DNA from: Candidatus Aminicenantota bacterium
Lineage (GTDB): Bacteria; Acidobacteriota; Aminicenantia; Aminicenantales; Saccharicenantaceae
Length of the DNA stretch: 9,366 nt
Assembly (NCBI GenBank): GCA_011048485.1
Contig: DSDX01000208.1
Location: forward strand, 1-9,366
Reading direction: 5' to 3'
Shown: positions 1 to 5,941 of the stretch, piece by piece
How positions within the stretch are numbered: the first letter of the stretch is position 1
Layout: each line of letters opens with the position of its first letter
Notes under the pieces: generated by a model
Told to the model about the DNA's origin: nothing
Databases searched by the model: none
What the model saw: only the letters and a program-made list of their open reading frames with translations
Position numbers and translations under genes: made by a program

Positions 1-1
1 G

Positions 2-1339
2 ATGAGAACGAAGCGCTCGGGCATGGGCCGCCGTCAATTCCTCAAGTCCGTGGCCGTGGCGGGAAGCGCCGCCGCGGCCGGGATGGCCGGCTTCCCGACC
101 ATCGTCAGGGCCGCCGCCCTGGGCAAGGGAGGGGCGGTCGCCCCCTCGGACCGGATCGTCATGGCCGGCATCGGCTTCGGCATGCAGGGCCCCTCGAACA
201 TGGCCAATTTCCTCGAGAAACGCGAGGTCCAATGGGTCGCCGTTTGCGACCTCGACACCGAGCCGCTGGCCCGGGCCAAGGCCATGGTCGACAAGAAGTA
301 CGGCAACACGTCCTGCGCGACTTATCACGACTTCCGGGAGCTCTACGCCCGCGGGGACCTCGACGCCGTGTCCATCGCCGTGCCCGACCACTGGCACGCC
401 ATCCTGTCGATCGCCGCGCTCCGGGCCGGGCTCGACGTCTACGGCGAAAAGCCCCTGACCCACAACCTCCGGGAGGGCCGGGCCCTCTGCGACGCCGTCG
501 AGCGCTACGGCCGGGTCTGGCAGACGGGCTCATGGCAGCGCTCGGTCGAGAACTTCCACCGGGCCGCGGAGCTCGTCCGCAACGGCCGCATCGGCAGGAT
601 CAAGAGGATCGAGGTGGGGCTGCCGCAGGGACACTACGATTTCGCCGGGACCTTCGGCCAGGAGGCGCTGGTCCCGCCGCCGCCCAACCTCGACTACAAC
701 GTCTGGGTCGGGCCGGCCCCCTGGTGGCCCTACTGCAAGGCCCGCGTCCACATGAACTGGCGCTGGAACATGGATTTCGGCGGCGGCCAGTACATGGACT
801 GGATCGGCCATCATCTCGACATCGCGCATTGGGGCATGGGCTGGGACGAGACCGGTCCGGTCGAGATCGAGGCCGAGGGGGATTACCCGACCTCGGGCAT
901 CTACAACAGCCCCACCCGCTACTATGTCCAAGCTCGGTACGCCGACGGGACGCCGATGGTGCTGGCGGGCGGCCACGACGAGATCTGGGGCGGCACGAAG
1001 TGGATCGGCGAGTACGGCTGGATCTGGGTCGACCGCGGCCAGTTCGAGACCGAGCCGGCCGGCCTCAAGCACGAGGTCGCCGGGCCGGCGGAAGTGCGTC
1101 TCGATAAGAGCAGGGACCACCAGCAGAACTTCCTCGACTGCGTGAGGAGCCGGGCCAAGACCATCACCCCGGCCGAGACCGCCCACCGGTCCGCCAGTGT
1201 CGGCCACCTCGGCGTCATCGCCATGAGGGTCGGGCGGAAGATCAGGTGGGACCCGACGACGGAGACCATCATCGGCGATCCCGAGGCGGAGCGGCTGCTG
1301 GGGCACTCGTACCGCAAGCCCTGGCAGCTGCCGGAGTGA
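2..1339 (+). CDS. Tat-exported Gfo/Idh/MocA family NAD(P)-dependent oxidoreductase
   Basis: Predicted dehydrogenase of 445 residues that would oxidise or reduce a sugar or sugar derivative using a tightly held NAD(P). The N-terminus is a twin-arginine signal: RR at residues 10-11 in GRRQFLKS, an Ala/Gly-rich stretch (about 16-34) and a likely cleavage near VRA (35-37), so the enzyme should act outside the cytoplasmic membrane. The Rossmann fold starts at about 51, with GIGFGMQG (56-63) as the dinucleotide loop. PDHWHA (128-133) and GEKP (148-151, Lys150 the family's catalytic lysine) follow. The C-terminal domain carries DWIGHHLDIAHW (266-277), which supplies the expected active-site histidine. 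Length suits the exported, Trp-rich subgroup common in Planctomycetes and Bacteroidetes. Some exported relatives are GH109 glycosidases using NAD, so a glycosidase role is possible. Only one base precedes the ATG, so its RBS is invisible and a start further upstream cannot be excluded. It is likely co-transcribed with the HEAT gene 11 bp downstream. Confidence 0.9.
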   Translation: MRTKRSGMGRRQFLKSVAVAGSAAAAGMAGFPTIVRAAALGKGGAVAPSDRIVMAGIGFGMQGPSNMANFLEKREVQWVAVCDLDTEPLARAKAMVDKKYGNTSCATYHDFRELYARGDLDAVSIAVPDHWHAILSIAALRAGLDVYGEKPLTHNLREGRALCDAVERYGRVWQTGSWQRSVENFHRAAELVRNGRIGRIKRIEVGLPQGHYDFAGTFGQEALVPPPPNLDYNVWVGPAPWWPYCKARVHMNWRWNMDFGGGQYMDWIGHHLDIAHWGMGWDETGPVEIEAEGDYPTSGIYNSPTRYYVQARYADGTPMVLAGGHDEIWGGTKWIGEYGWIWVDRGQFETEPAGLKHEVAGPAEVRLDKSRDHQQNFLDCVRSRAKTITPAETAHRSASVGHLGVIAMRVGRKIRWDPTTETIIGDPEAERLLGHSYRKPWQLPE

Positions 1340-1345
1340 GGAGGG
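1338..1345 (+). promoter_or_regulatory. Shine-Dalgarno site fixing the start of the HEAT-repeat gene
   Basis: GAGGAGGG lies 5 nt before the ATG at 1351 and overlaps the TGA of the upstream oxidoreductase (1337-1339). This strong site supports the start at 1351 over the longer open frame beginning at 1246, which would lie inside the upstream gene, and over the four later in-frame ATGs at 1381-1408. Confidence 0.7.
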
Positions 1346-1350
1346 CGGCT

Positions 1351-3399
1351 ATGACAAGCGGCAGGAAGAGCATAACGAGCATGAAGAGCATGAAGAGCAT
1401 GAAGAGCATGCGGAGAACGAACGCGGCAATCGTTGTCGCGGTTCTCGTCGCTTCGGTATCGACCGCCCTCGCGGCCGCGGCAGCCCCGGCCGTCGGCCAG
1501 ATGGACGAGCGCACGAAACGGAGCCTGGGGCTGACCACCGATACGATCCAGGCGGTCCTGAAAGACCTCCAGGTCTACGACATGTCGGACATCGGGCCGG
1601 CCATGAGGTTGCGGGCCTACGTTTTCGCCCACAAGGACGATCCGCGGACCCGCAATGAGACGGAGGCGGCCCTCCTGGCGTTCGTCCAGGGCGCGCCGGC
1701 GCCGGCCGGCCTGATGGAAGCGTGCCGGGCCTTGAGCCTTATCGGCGGCCCGGATTCCGTCCCCGTCCTCGCGGCTCTCGCCGTCGAGCCCGGCACGACG
1801 GACGCGGCCCGATACGCGCTCGAGCGCATTCCGGCCGGCGAGGCCGACGCGGCCCTGCTCGCCGCGCTCGACAAGGCCCAAGGGGATGTCCGCCGCGGCA
1901 TTATTTTCTCGATCGGGGAGAGGAGAGCCGCGGCCGCGGTCCCGGCGCTCGCGCGCTTGGCCGCGGGAAAGGACGTCGTCCTGGCGTCCGACGCGATCAA
2001 AGCGCTGGGCAAGATCGGGGGGGCGGAGGCCATCGAGGCCTTGACGTCCGCTTTAAAGAGGACCGCCCTGAGATCCGAGGCCGGGTCGGCCCTGTTGCTG
2101 GCCGCGGAAGGAGCGTTGGCCGGCGGCGACAAGGCCGCGGCCATGTCCGTCTACAACCGTGTTTTCGCGGCCAAGGTCCCCGCCGCCCTGCGCCAGGCCG
2201 CGTTCAAGGGCAGGATCGCCGCCGGGCCCGACGCCCAGGCCACGATCCTCGAAGCCTTGGCAGGCAAGGACACGACGCTCCACGCCCCGGCGCTGATCCT
2301 GGTGCGCGAGAGCTTCGGCCCGGACGAGATCGGCCCGGTCGCGGAGCTCATGGCCCGACTGCCGGAGCCGGCGCAGGTCCAACTGGCCGCGCTCCTGGCG
2401 GACTATCCCGTCGGCACGGCGCAGCCCTACCTGCTCGCGGCCGCGGAGAGCCCGTCCGTCGGCGTCAGGCTGGCCGCTCTCCGCGCCATTGCCAAAGCGG
2501 GGGACGGGAAGGCCGTCGGCTTCCTGGCGGCCAAGGCAGCCCGGACGGCCGGGGCCGAGAGGGACGCCGCCCGGGAGGCGCTCGCCCGGATGAAGGGGGC
2601 CGACGTCGACGCGGCCGTGCTCGAGCACCTGGGACAGGCCTCGGACGAGGCGGTCGAGGCCGAGCTAATCAGGGCCGCGAGCGAGCGCCGCATCGCCGAG
2701 GCCAAGCCCGCCCTCATGGAGCTCGTCGAGTCCGGGCCACCGGGACTCAAGCCCCGGGCCGCGGCGGCGCTCCGGACGCTGGGCGCCCAAGCCGACATCC
2801 CCGCCCTCCTCGACCTGCTCGGCGGCCTCGAGGCGGAGCCGGACCGCGAGGCCATGCAGGAAGCGATCGCCGCCGTGGCCCGGACAAATCCGCGCGAGCT
2901 GGCCCGGGCCGGGGAGGTCAAGGCCCGGCTGGCCGCAGAGCAGGACGCAAGGAAAAGGGCGGACCTGCTGCGCGTCCTCGGCAAGATCGGCGACGACTCG
3001 GCCCTCGCCAACGTGAGGGCCGCGCTGGCCGATCCGGACCCGGTGGTCGCCGACGCGGCCGTCCGGGCCCTGGCCGAATGGCCGACCATCACGGCGCGCG
3101 ACGACGTCCTCGGGATCGCCCGGGAGTCGATCGAGCTCAACCACCGCGTCCTGGCCATCCGGGCCTGCGTCCGCATGATCGGCCTGGAGCCCCACCGGGC
3201 GCCCGAGGGAGCGACGGCGGACCTCCTCAACGTCCTGGCCCTCTCGCCGCGAGCGGAAGAGAAGAGGCTCGTCCTCGGCATGCTCGGTCGCTTCCCCTGC
3301 GTTACGTCCCTTAAGACGGCCGAGTCGCTCCTGGCCGATACGGAGGTGGCCGCGGAGGCCAAGTTGGCCGCCGACCGCATCCGCAACGCCCTGAAATAG
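1351..3399 (+). CDS. Exported HEAT-repeat (armadillo-like) protein
   Basis: Protein of 682 residues, largely Ala/Leu/Glu-rich helices. The N-terminus (1-22) is a basic Ser-Met-Lys repeat, followed by a hydrophobic segment (about 24-45, NAAIVVAVLVASVSTALA) that looks like a Sec signal peptide. The rest is a HEAT-like solenoid. Clear repeat units include 197-236 (VPALARL... then ASDAIKALGKIGG), 452-490 (ALMELVES... AAAALRTLGAQADIPALLDLL) and 548-579 (ALANVRAALADPDPVVADAAVRALAEW). Each shows the helix / short loop with Pro or Asp / second helix pattern ending in ALxxLG or similar. No catalytic motif is visible. HEAT solenoids usually act as binding scaffolds, and this one probably works in the periplasm or cell envelope beside the exported oxidoreductase, with which it likely forms an operon (11-bp gap). 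The partner is unknown. The HEAT fold is well supported; the role is inference. Confidence 0.85.
   Translation: MTSGRKSITSMKSMKSMKSMRRTNAAIVVAVLVASVSTALAAAAAPAVGQMDERTKRSLGLTTDTIQAVLKDLQVYDMSDIGPAMRLRAYVFAHKDDPRTRNETEAALLAFVQGAPAPAGLMEACRALSLIGGPDSVPVLAALAVEPGTTDAARYALERIPAGEADAALLAALDKAQGDVRRGIIFSIGERRAAAAVPALARLAAGKDVVLASDAIKALGKIGGAEAIEALTSALKRTALRSEAGSALLLAAEGALAGGDKAAAMSVYNRVFAAKVPAALRQAAFKGRIAAGPDAQATILEALAGKDTTLHAPALILVRESFGPDEIGPVAELMARLPEPAQVQLAALLADYPVGTAQPYLLAAAESPSVGVRLAALRAIAKAGDGKAVGFLAAKAARTAGAERDAAREALARMKGADVDAAVLEHLGQASDEAVEAELIRAASERRIAEAKPALMELVESGPPGLKPRAAAALRTLGAQADIPALLDLLGGLEAEPDREAMQEAIAAVARTNPRELARAGEVKARLAAEQDARKRADLLRVLGKIGDDSALANVRAALADPDPVVADAAVRALAEWPTITARDDVLGIARESIELNHRVLAIRACVRMIGLEPHRAPEGATADLLNVLALSPRAEEKRLVLGMLGRFPCVTSLKTAESLLADTEVAAEAKLAADRIRNALK
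1366..1413 (+). repeat. 9-bp in-frame tandem repeat AGCATGAAG at the N-terminus of the HEAT gene
   Basis: Three exact copies of AGCATGAAG occupy 1378-1404, flanked by degenerate copies (AGCATAACG at 1369-1377 and AGCATGCGG at 1405-1413). It encodes repeated Ser-Met-Lys just before the signal-peptide hydrophobic core. Each exact unit holds an in-frame ATG, giving extra potential starts at 1381, 1390, 1399 and 1408. The preceding GAAGAG is a weak purine-rich ribosome site for some of them. Because the unit is a multiple of three, copy-number change would lengthen or shorten the basic n-region without a frameshift. Confidence 0.85.
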
Positions 3400-3408
3400 G
3401 GGAAGGCC

Positions 3409-3459
3409 AGAGAGGGTCAGATCTACTTTTTTCGGAAAAAAGTAGATCTGACCCTCTCT
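3409..3459. repeat. Perfect 51-bp palindrome (25-bp arms, 1-nt centre), REP/MITE-like
   Basis: The left arm (3409-3433) begins AGAGAGGGTCAGATCTAC and continues with six T and a C. The centre is G3434, and the right arm (3435-3459) is the exact reverse complement. I paired all 25 positions without a mismatch; pairing stops at 3408/3460. It starts 9 nt after the stop of the HEAT gene. Its AT-rich core contrasts sharply with the GC-rich surroundings. As RNA it would fold into a stem of about 24 bp with a CGG loop, and as DNA it could extrude a cruciform. It resembles REP-type or miniature transposable palindromes, but no transposase is present and there is no second copy in the window. It may reduce read-through between the flanking genes, although it lacks the U-tract of an intrinsic terminator. 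Confidence 0.85.
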
Positions 3460-3476
3460 TGGGACCCTCTCTTGGG
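3451..3476 (+). repeat. Tandem duplication of 13 bp, ACCCTCTCTTGGG
   Basis: Two exact, directly adjacent copies lie at 3451-3463 and 3464-3476. The first copy includes the outer nine bases of the palindrome's right arm. The last three bases (GGG) of the second form the beginning of the GGGAGG ribosome site of the next gene. The left side of the palindrome has no matching duplication. This looks like slippage at, or partial re-insertion of, the palindrome's end. Confidence 0.85.
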
Positions 3477-3479
3477 AGG
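3474..3479 (+). promoter_or_regulatory. Shine-Dalgarno site of the second oxidoreductase
   Basis: GGGAGG is placed 6 nt before the ATG at 3486. It supports this start over the in-frame TTG at 3459, which falls on the edge of the palindrome. Half of the site comes from the 13-bp duplicated sequence. Confidence 0.7.
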
Positions 3480-3485
3480 ACTACG

Positions 3486-4661
3486 ATGATCGAAGGACAG
3501 ACGGGGGGCGGGGAGTCGCCCAGACTGCGCTACGGCATGATCGGCGGCGGGCGGGGCGCGTTCATCGGCGACGTTCACCGCAAGTCCGTCGCCATGGACG
3601 GCCGGGCCGAGCTCGTCTGCGGGGCCTTCTCGCAAAGCTACGACAACACTTTGGCCACGGGCGAGACGCTTGGGCTCCCCAGGGAGCGGCTCTACCGGAC
3701 CTTCGAGGACATGATCCGGTCCGAGTCGAAGCGCGCCGACAAGCCGGACTTCATCAGCGTCGTCACCCCCAACAGCACCCACTACCCGGCCGCGAAGCTG
3801 GGCCTCGAGCACGGCTTCTCCGTCGTCTGCGAGAAGCCGCTGGCCACGACCTCGGCCGAAGCCAACGAGCTGGCCTGCCTCGTCCGCGAAACCGGGCTGA
3901 TGTGCTGCGTCGCCTACGCCTACTCGGGCTATCCAATCGTCAAGCACCTCCGGAACATCATCCACGCCGGAGAGATCGGCGACATCCGCTTCGTCAACGG
4001 CGAATACCCCCAGGAGTGGCTGGCGACCAAGCTCGAGGACACCGGCCAGAAGCAGGCCGCCTGGCGGACCGATCCCAAGCTGGCCGGGGCCTCGAACTGC
4101 GTCGGCGACATCGGCAGCCACATCGAGTTCATGGCCACCTACATGACCGGCCTCGAGATCGAATCGCTCTGCGCCCGGCTGGACCGCTTTGGCGCCGGTC
4201 GCCCCCTCGACGACAACGCCACAGTGCTCGTCAACTACAAGGGCGGTGCCAAGGGCGTCTATTGGAGCTCGCAGATCGCGGCCGGCCACGACAACGCCCT
4301 GCGCCTGCGCATCTACGGAACCAAGGGCGCCGTCGAGTGGTTCCAGGAGACCCCCAACACGGCCCGCGTCTCGTTGTTCGACCGCCCGTCCGGGACGATC
4401 TCGCGCGGCCGCGACCCGATGTCGCCCCGGGCCCAGTCGCTCTCGCGCCTCCCCTCGGGCCATCCCGAGGGCTATTTCGAGAGCTTCGCCAACGTCTATT
4501 CGACCTTCATCGCCGCCCTGGCCAAGAAGCTCCGCGGGGAGGCCCTTGCGCCCGCCGACCTCGACTTCCCCAGCGTCGACGACGGCGTCCGCGGCGTCCG
4601 CTACATCGAGAAGTGCGTCGAGAGCTCGGCCAAGGGCGCCGTCTGGGTCGCGATGGAATGA
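3486..4661 (+). CDS. Cytosolic Gfo/Idh/MocA family oxidoreductase
   Basis: Predicted NAD(P)-dependent sugar or polyol dehydrogenase of 391 residues with no signal peptide, so probably cytosolic. The Rossmann domain begins at about 14 with GMIGGGRGAFIG (17-28), where GGGRGAFIG is the nucleotide-binding loop. VVTPNSTHY (92-100) and CEKPLA (115-120) follow; Lys117 is the conserved catalytic lysine. GDIGSHIEF (207-215) places the active-site His at 212, and the alpha/beta C-terminal domain runs to the end. All key residues are present. It differs clearly from the first oxidoreductase (different loop, no Tat signal, shorter), so the two are not a recent duplication. The GGGxGAFIG subgroup is often found with sugar phosphate isomerase/epimerase genes, as here with one gene between. 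Relatives include dehydrogenases that oxidise glycosides at C3; this specific activity is an inference. Confidence 0.9.
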   Translation: MIEGQTGGGESPRLRYGMIGGGRGAFIGDVHRKSVAMDGRAELVCGAFSQSYDNTLATGETLGLPRERLYRTFEDMIRSESKRADKPDFISVVTPNSTHYPAAKLGLEHGFSVVCEKPLATTSAEANELACLVRETGLMCCVAYAYSGYPIVKHLRNIIHAGEIGDIRFVNGEYPQEWLATKLEDTGQKQAAWRTDPKLAGASNCVGDIGSHIEFMATYMTGLEIESLCARLDRFGAGRPLDDNATVLVNYKGGAKGVYWSSQIAAGHDNALRLRIYGTKGAVEWFQETPNTARVSLFDRPSGTISRGRDPMSPRAQSLSRLPSGHPEGYFESFANVYSTFIAALAKKLRGEALAPADLDFPSVDDGVRGVRYIEKCVESSAKGAVWVAME

Positions 4662-4704
4662 TAAACCGGAAGGATCCCTCGACAGGGCTCGAAGGCGAGA
4701 ACGC

Positions 4705-4711
4705 AAGGGGG
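4705..4711 (+). promoter_or_regulatory. Shine-Dalgarno site of the beta-propeller gene
   Basis: AAGGGGG lies 5 nt before the ATG at 4717. It marks the true start, since the open frame extends some 176 codons further upstream inside the preceding gene. The start chosen also places a signal peptide at the N-terminus. Confidence 0.65.
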
Positions 4712-4716
4712 CATCA

Positions 4717-5868
4717 ATGAACAAGCGCATCACGGTCAGGCCGGCCTGCTTTGGCGCGGCCCTGATCCTCGCCCTCTCGATCCTCCCGCGCTGCCGCGGG
4801 GAAAAGACCTACGCGGTCGAGGTCAGGGACGGCGTCCGGTACGTCCATAACATCAAGCCGGCGTCCGAGAAACCGGTGGCCCGGCTGGTCTTCGTCGGGA
4901 AGATCGGGGAGCTCGAGTCGAAGGACCCGGACCGCCAGTTCGTCCGCCCCATGAGCGCCGACGAGGACGCCGCGGGGAACCTCTTCATCCTCGACGACAA
5001 GGACTCCTGCGTCAAGAAGTTCAACGCTCGGAGGGAGTATGTGGGCCGGTTCGGCCGGAACGGCCAGGGGCCGGGCGAATTCCAATACGGGATGAAGGTC
5101 GGGGTCAGCGCGAGCGGCCAGGTCGTCGTCTCGACGATGTCCTCGGAATTCCACGTCTTCGGGAACGACGGGTCCTACGTCGACCGTTTCCGGCTACCGC
5201 GTTACCGGGGGATCAGCCCGGTCGTCCTCGGCGAGGACCGCGTCGCCGCCTACGCCTTCCAGGTCAATGGGGAGAACGACCGGGACAACCATATCCTGGC
5301 CATCTTCGATTTCCAGGGCCAGGTCCTCCAGGAGTTCGGCGAGCCTTATCTTCTGGACGCGACGAGGCGGACCTGGAACGCCAATTTCCTGAGCCTGGCC
5401 GTCGACGGGGAAGAGAACCTTTACGCGGCCTTCTCCTCCCTCAACCGGATCGAGAAATACTCCCCGGACGGGCGGCTGCTCCTGTCGATCGACCGGGCCC
5501 TGCCCTTCGAGGTCGCGCACCGTTACAAGCAAACGTCTATGAATGTCGGCGGCCAGGTCGCCCTTGTCGACGAGCCGGACTTCACGCCGGTCAACAGCGG
5601 CATCGGCATCGATCGCGGCGGCCGCATCTGGGTGCTGGGCGTTCAAAAGGCGATCACGCAGGCCGGCACGCCCAAGGACTTCAGGATCCAGGACTACCTC
5701 GCTTTCGAGATCTACAGCCCGGAGGGCGTTCTCTTGTCGCGCCTCCCCGTCCCGCCCGAGATCGTGAAATTCGACAACATGACGATGCGCGGCGACCACC
5801 TGTTCTTCGTGGACCCGGTCGACGAAGCCTGCGTCTACGAATACGCCATCGTCGATCGCGAGGACTGA
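4717..5868 (+). CDS. Exported 6-bladed beta-propeller (NHL-like) protein
   Basis: Protein of 383 residues with a basic N-terminus and a hydrophobic core at about 11-24 (CFGAALILALSILP), followed by Cys26 and then mature sequence starting near GEKTYAVEVRDG. The mature part reads as propeller blades. Examples are a segment with DEDAAGNLFILD (82-93) and VKKFNARREYVGRFG (99-113) ending in NGQGPGEF (115-122), the signature turn of NHL-like 6-bladed propellers. Further blades lie at about 128-158, 192-207, 224-259 (AVDGEENLYAAF, IEKYSPDGRLLLSI), 296-342 (GIDRGGRIWVLGV, FEIYSPEGVLLSRL) and 354-380. No enzyme active site is evident. Such proteins bind ligands or proteins in the cell envelope. Cys26 might be lipidated, but LPRC is a poor lipobox because Arg precedes the Cys. 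The gene sits 55 bp after the second oxidoreductase, in the same orientation, and is plausibly co-transcribed. The fold is fairly certain; the role is unknown. Confidence 0.83.
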   Translation: MNKRITVRPACFGAALILALSILPRCRGEKTYAVEVRDGVRYVHNIKPASEKPVARLVFVGKIGELESKDPDRQFVRPMSADEDAAGNLFILDDKDSCVKKFNARREYVGRFGRNGQGPGEFQYGMKVGVSASGQVVVSTMSSEFHVFGNDGSYVDRFRLPRYRGISPVVLGEDRVAAYAFQVNGENDRDNHILAIFDFQGQVLQEFGEPYLLDATRRTWNANFLSLAVDGEENLYAAFSSLNRIEKYSPDGRLLLSIDRALPFEVAHRYKQTSMNVGGQVALVDEPDFTPVNSGIGIDRGGRIWVLGVQKAITQAGTPKDFRIQDYLAFEIYSPEGVLLSRLPVPPEIVKFDNMTMRGDHLFFVDPVDEACVYEYAIVDRED

Positions 5869-5874
5869 AGGTCC

Positions 5875-5904
5875 TTCATGCCTTGGCCTTGAGTATGAGA
5901 TAAT
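5875..5904 (+). promoter_or_regulatory. Possible sigma-70-type promoter before the isomerase gene
   Basis: GATAAT (5899-5904) matches five of six bases of a -10 box, with TTCATG (5875-5880, three of six of TTGACA) 18 bp upstream. This is the most AT-rich patch of the 73-bp gap between the propeller and isomerase genes. The -35 match is weak, so the isomerase may instead be transcribed by read-through. Confidence 0.25.
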
Positions 5905-5930
5905 GCGGCCGCCGAGCAGCGTCGCTGACC

Positions 5931-5936
5931 AGGAGG
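5931..5936 (+). promoter_or_regulatory. Shine-Dalgarno site deciding the isomerase start
   Basis: AGGAGG is followed by two adjacent in-frame ATG codons at 5939 and 5942. The first is only 2 nt from the site, too close for efficient initiation. The second, at 5 nt, is favoured. It also argues against the earlier in-frame ATG at 5903, which falls within the possible -10 box. Confidence 0.7.
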
Positions 5937-5941
5937 ACATG

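Noticed and set aside
922..1881. A reverse-strand open frame containing a repeated Leu-His-Ala string
   Set aside because: The repeat is just the complement of the AGCATGAAG units, and the frame overlaps the ends of two well-supported + strand genes.
3409..3459. The palindrome as a standard intrinsic terminator
   Set aside because: On either strand the stem is not followed by a U-tract; the T6 run lies inside the stem near the loop. Blocking of read-through remains possible but is not shown.
3451..3476. The 13-bp direct repeats as the edge of a CRISPR array
   Set aside because: There are only two copies, directly adjacent with no spacer, and no cas gene.
3423..4733. A 436-codon reverse-strand open frame across the second oxidoreductase
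   Set aside because: The composition is low-complexity Asp/Gly/Val/Leu, with no domain. The + strand frame has a full set of dehydrogenase motifs and a ribosome site.
5700..5720. GAGATCTAC near 5706 as a second copy of the palindrome core
   Set aside because: Only the short AGATCTAC core matches, it lies within the propeller coding sequence, and the GGGTC flank and inverted arm are missing.
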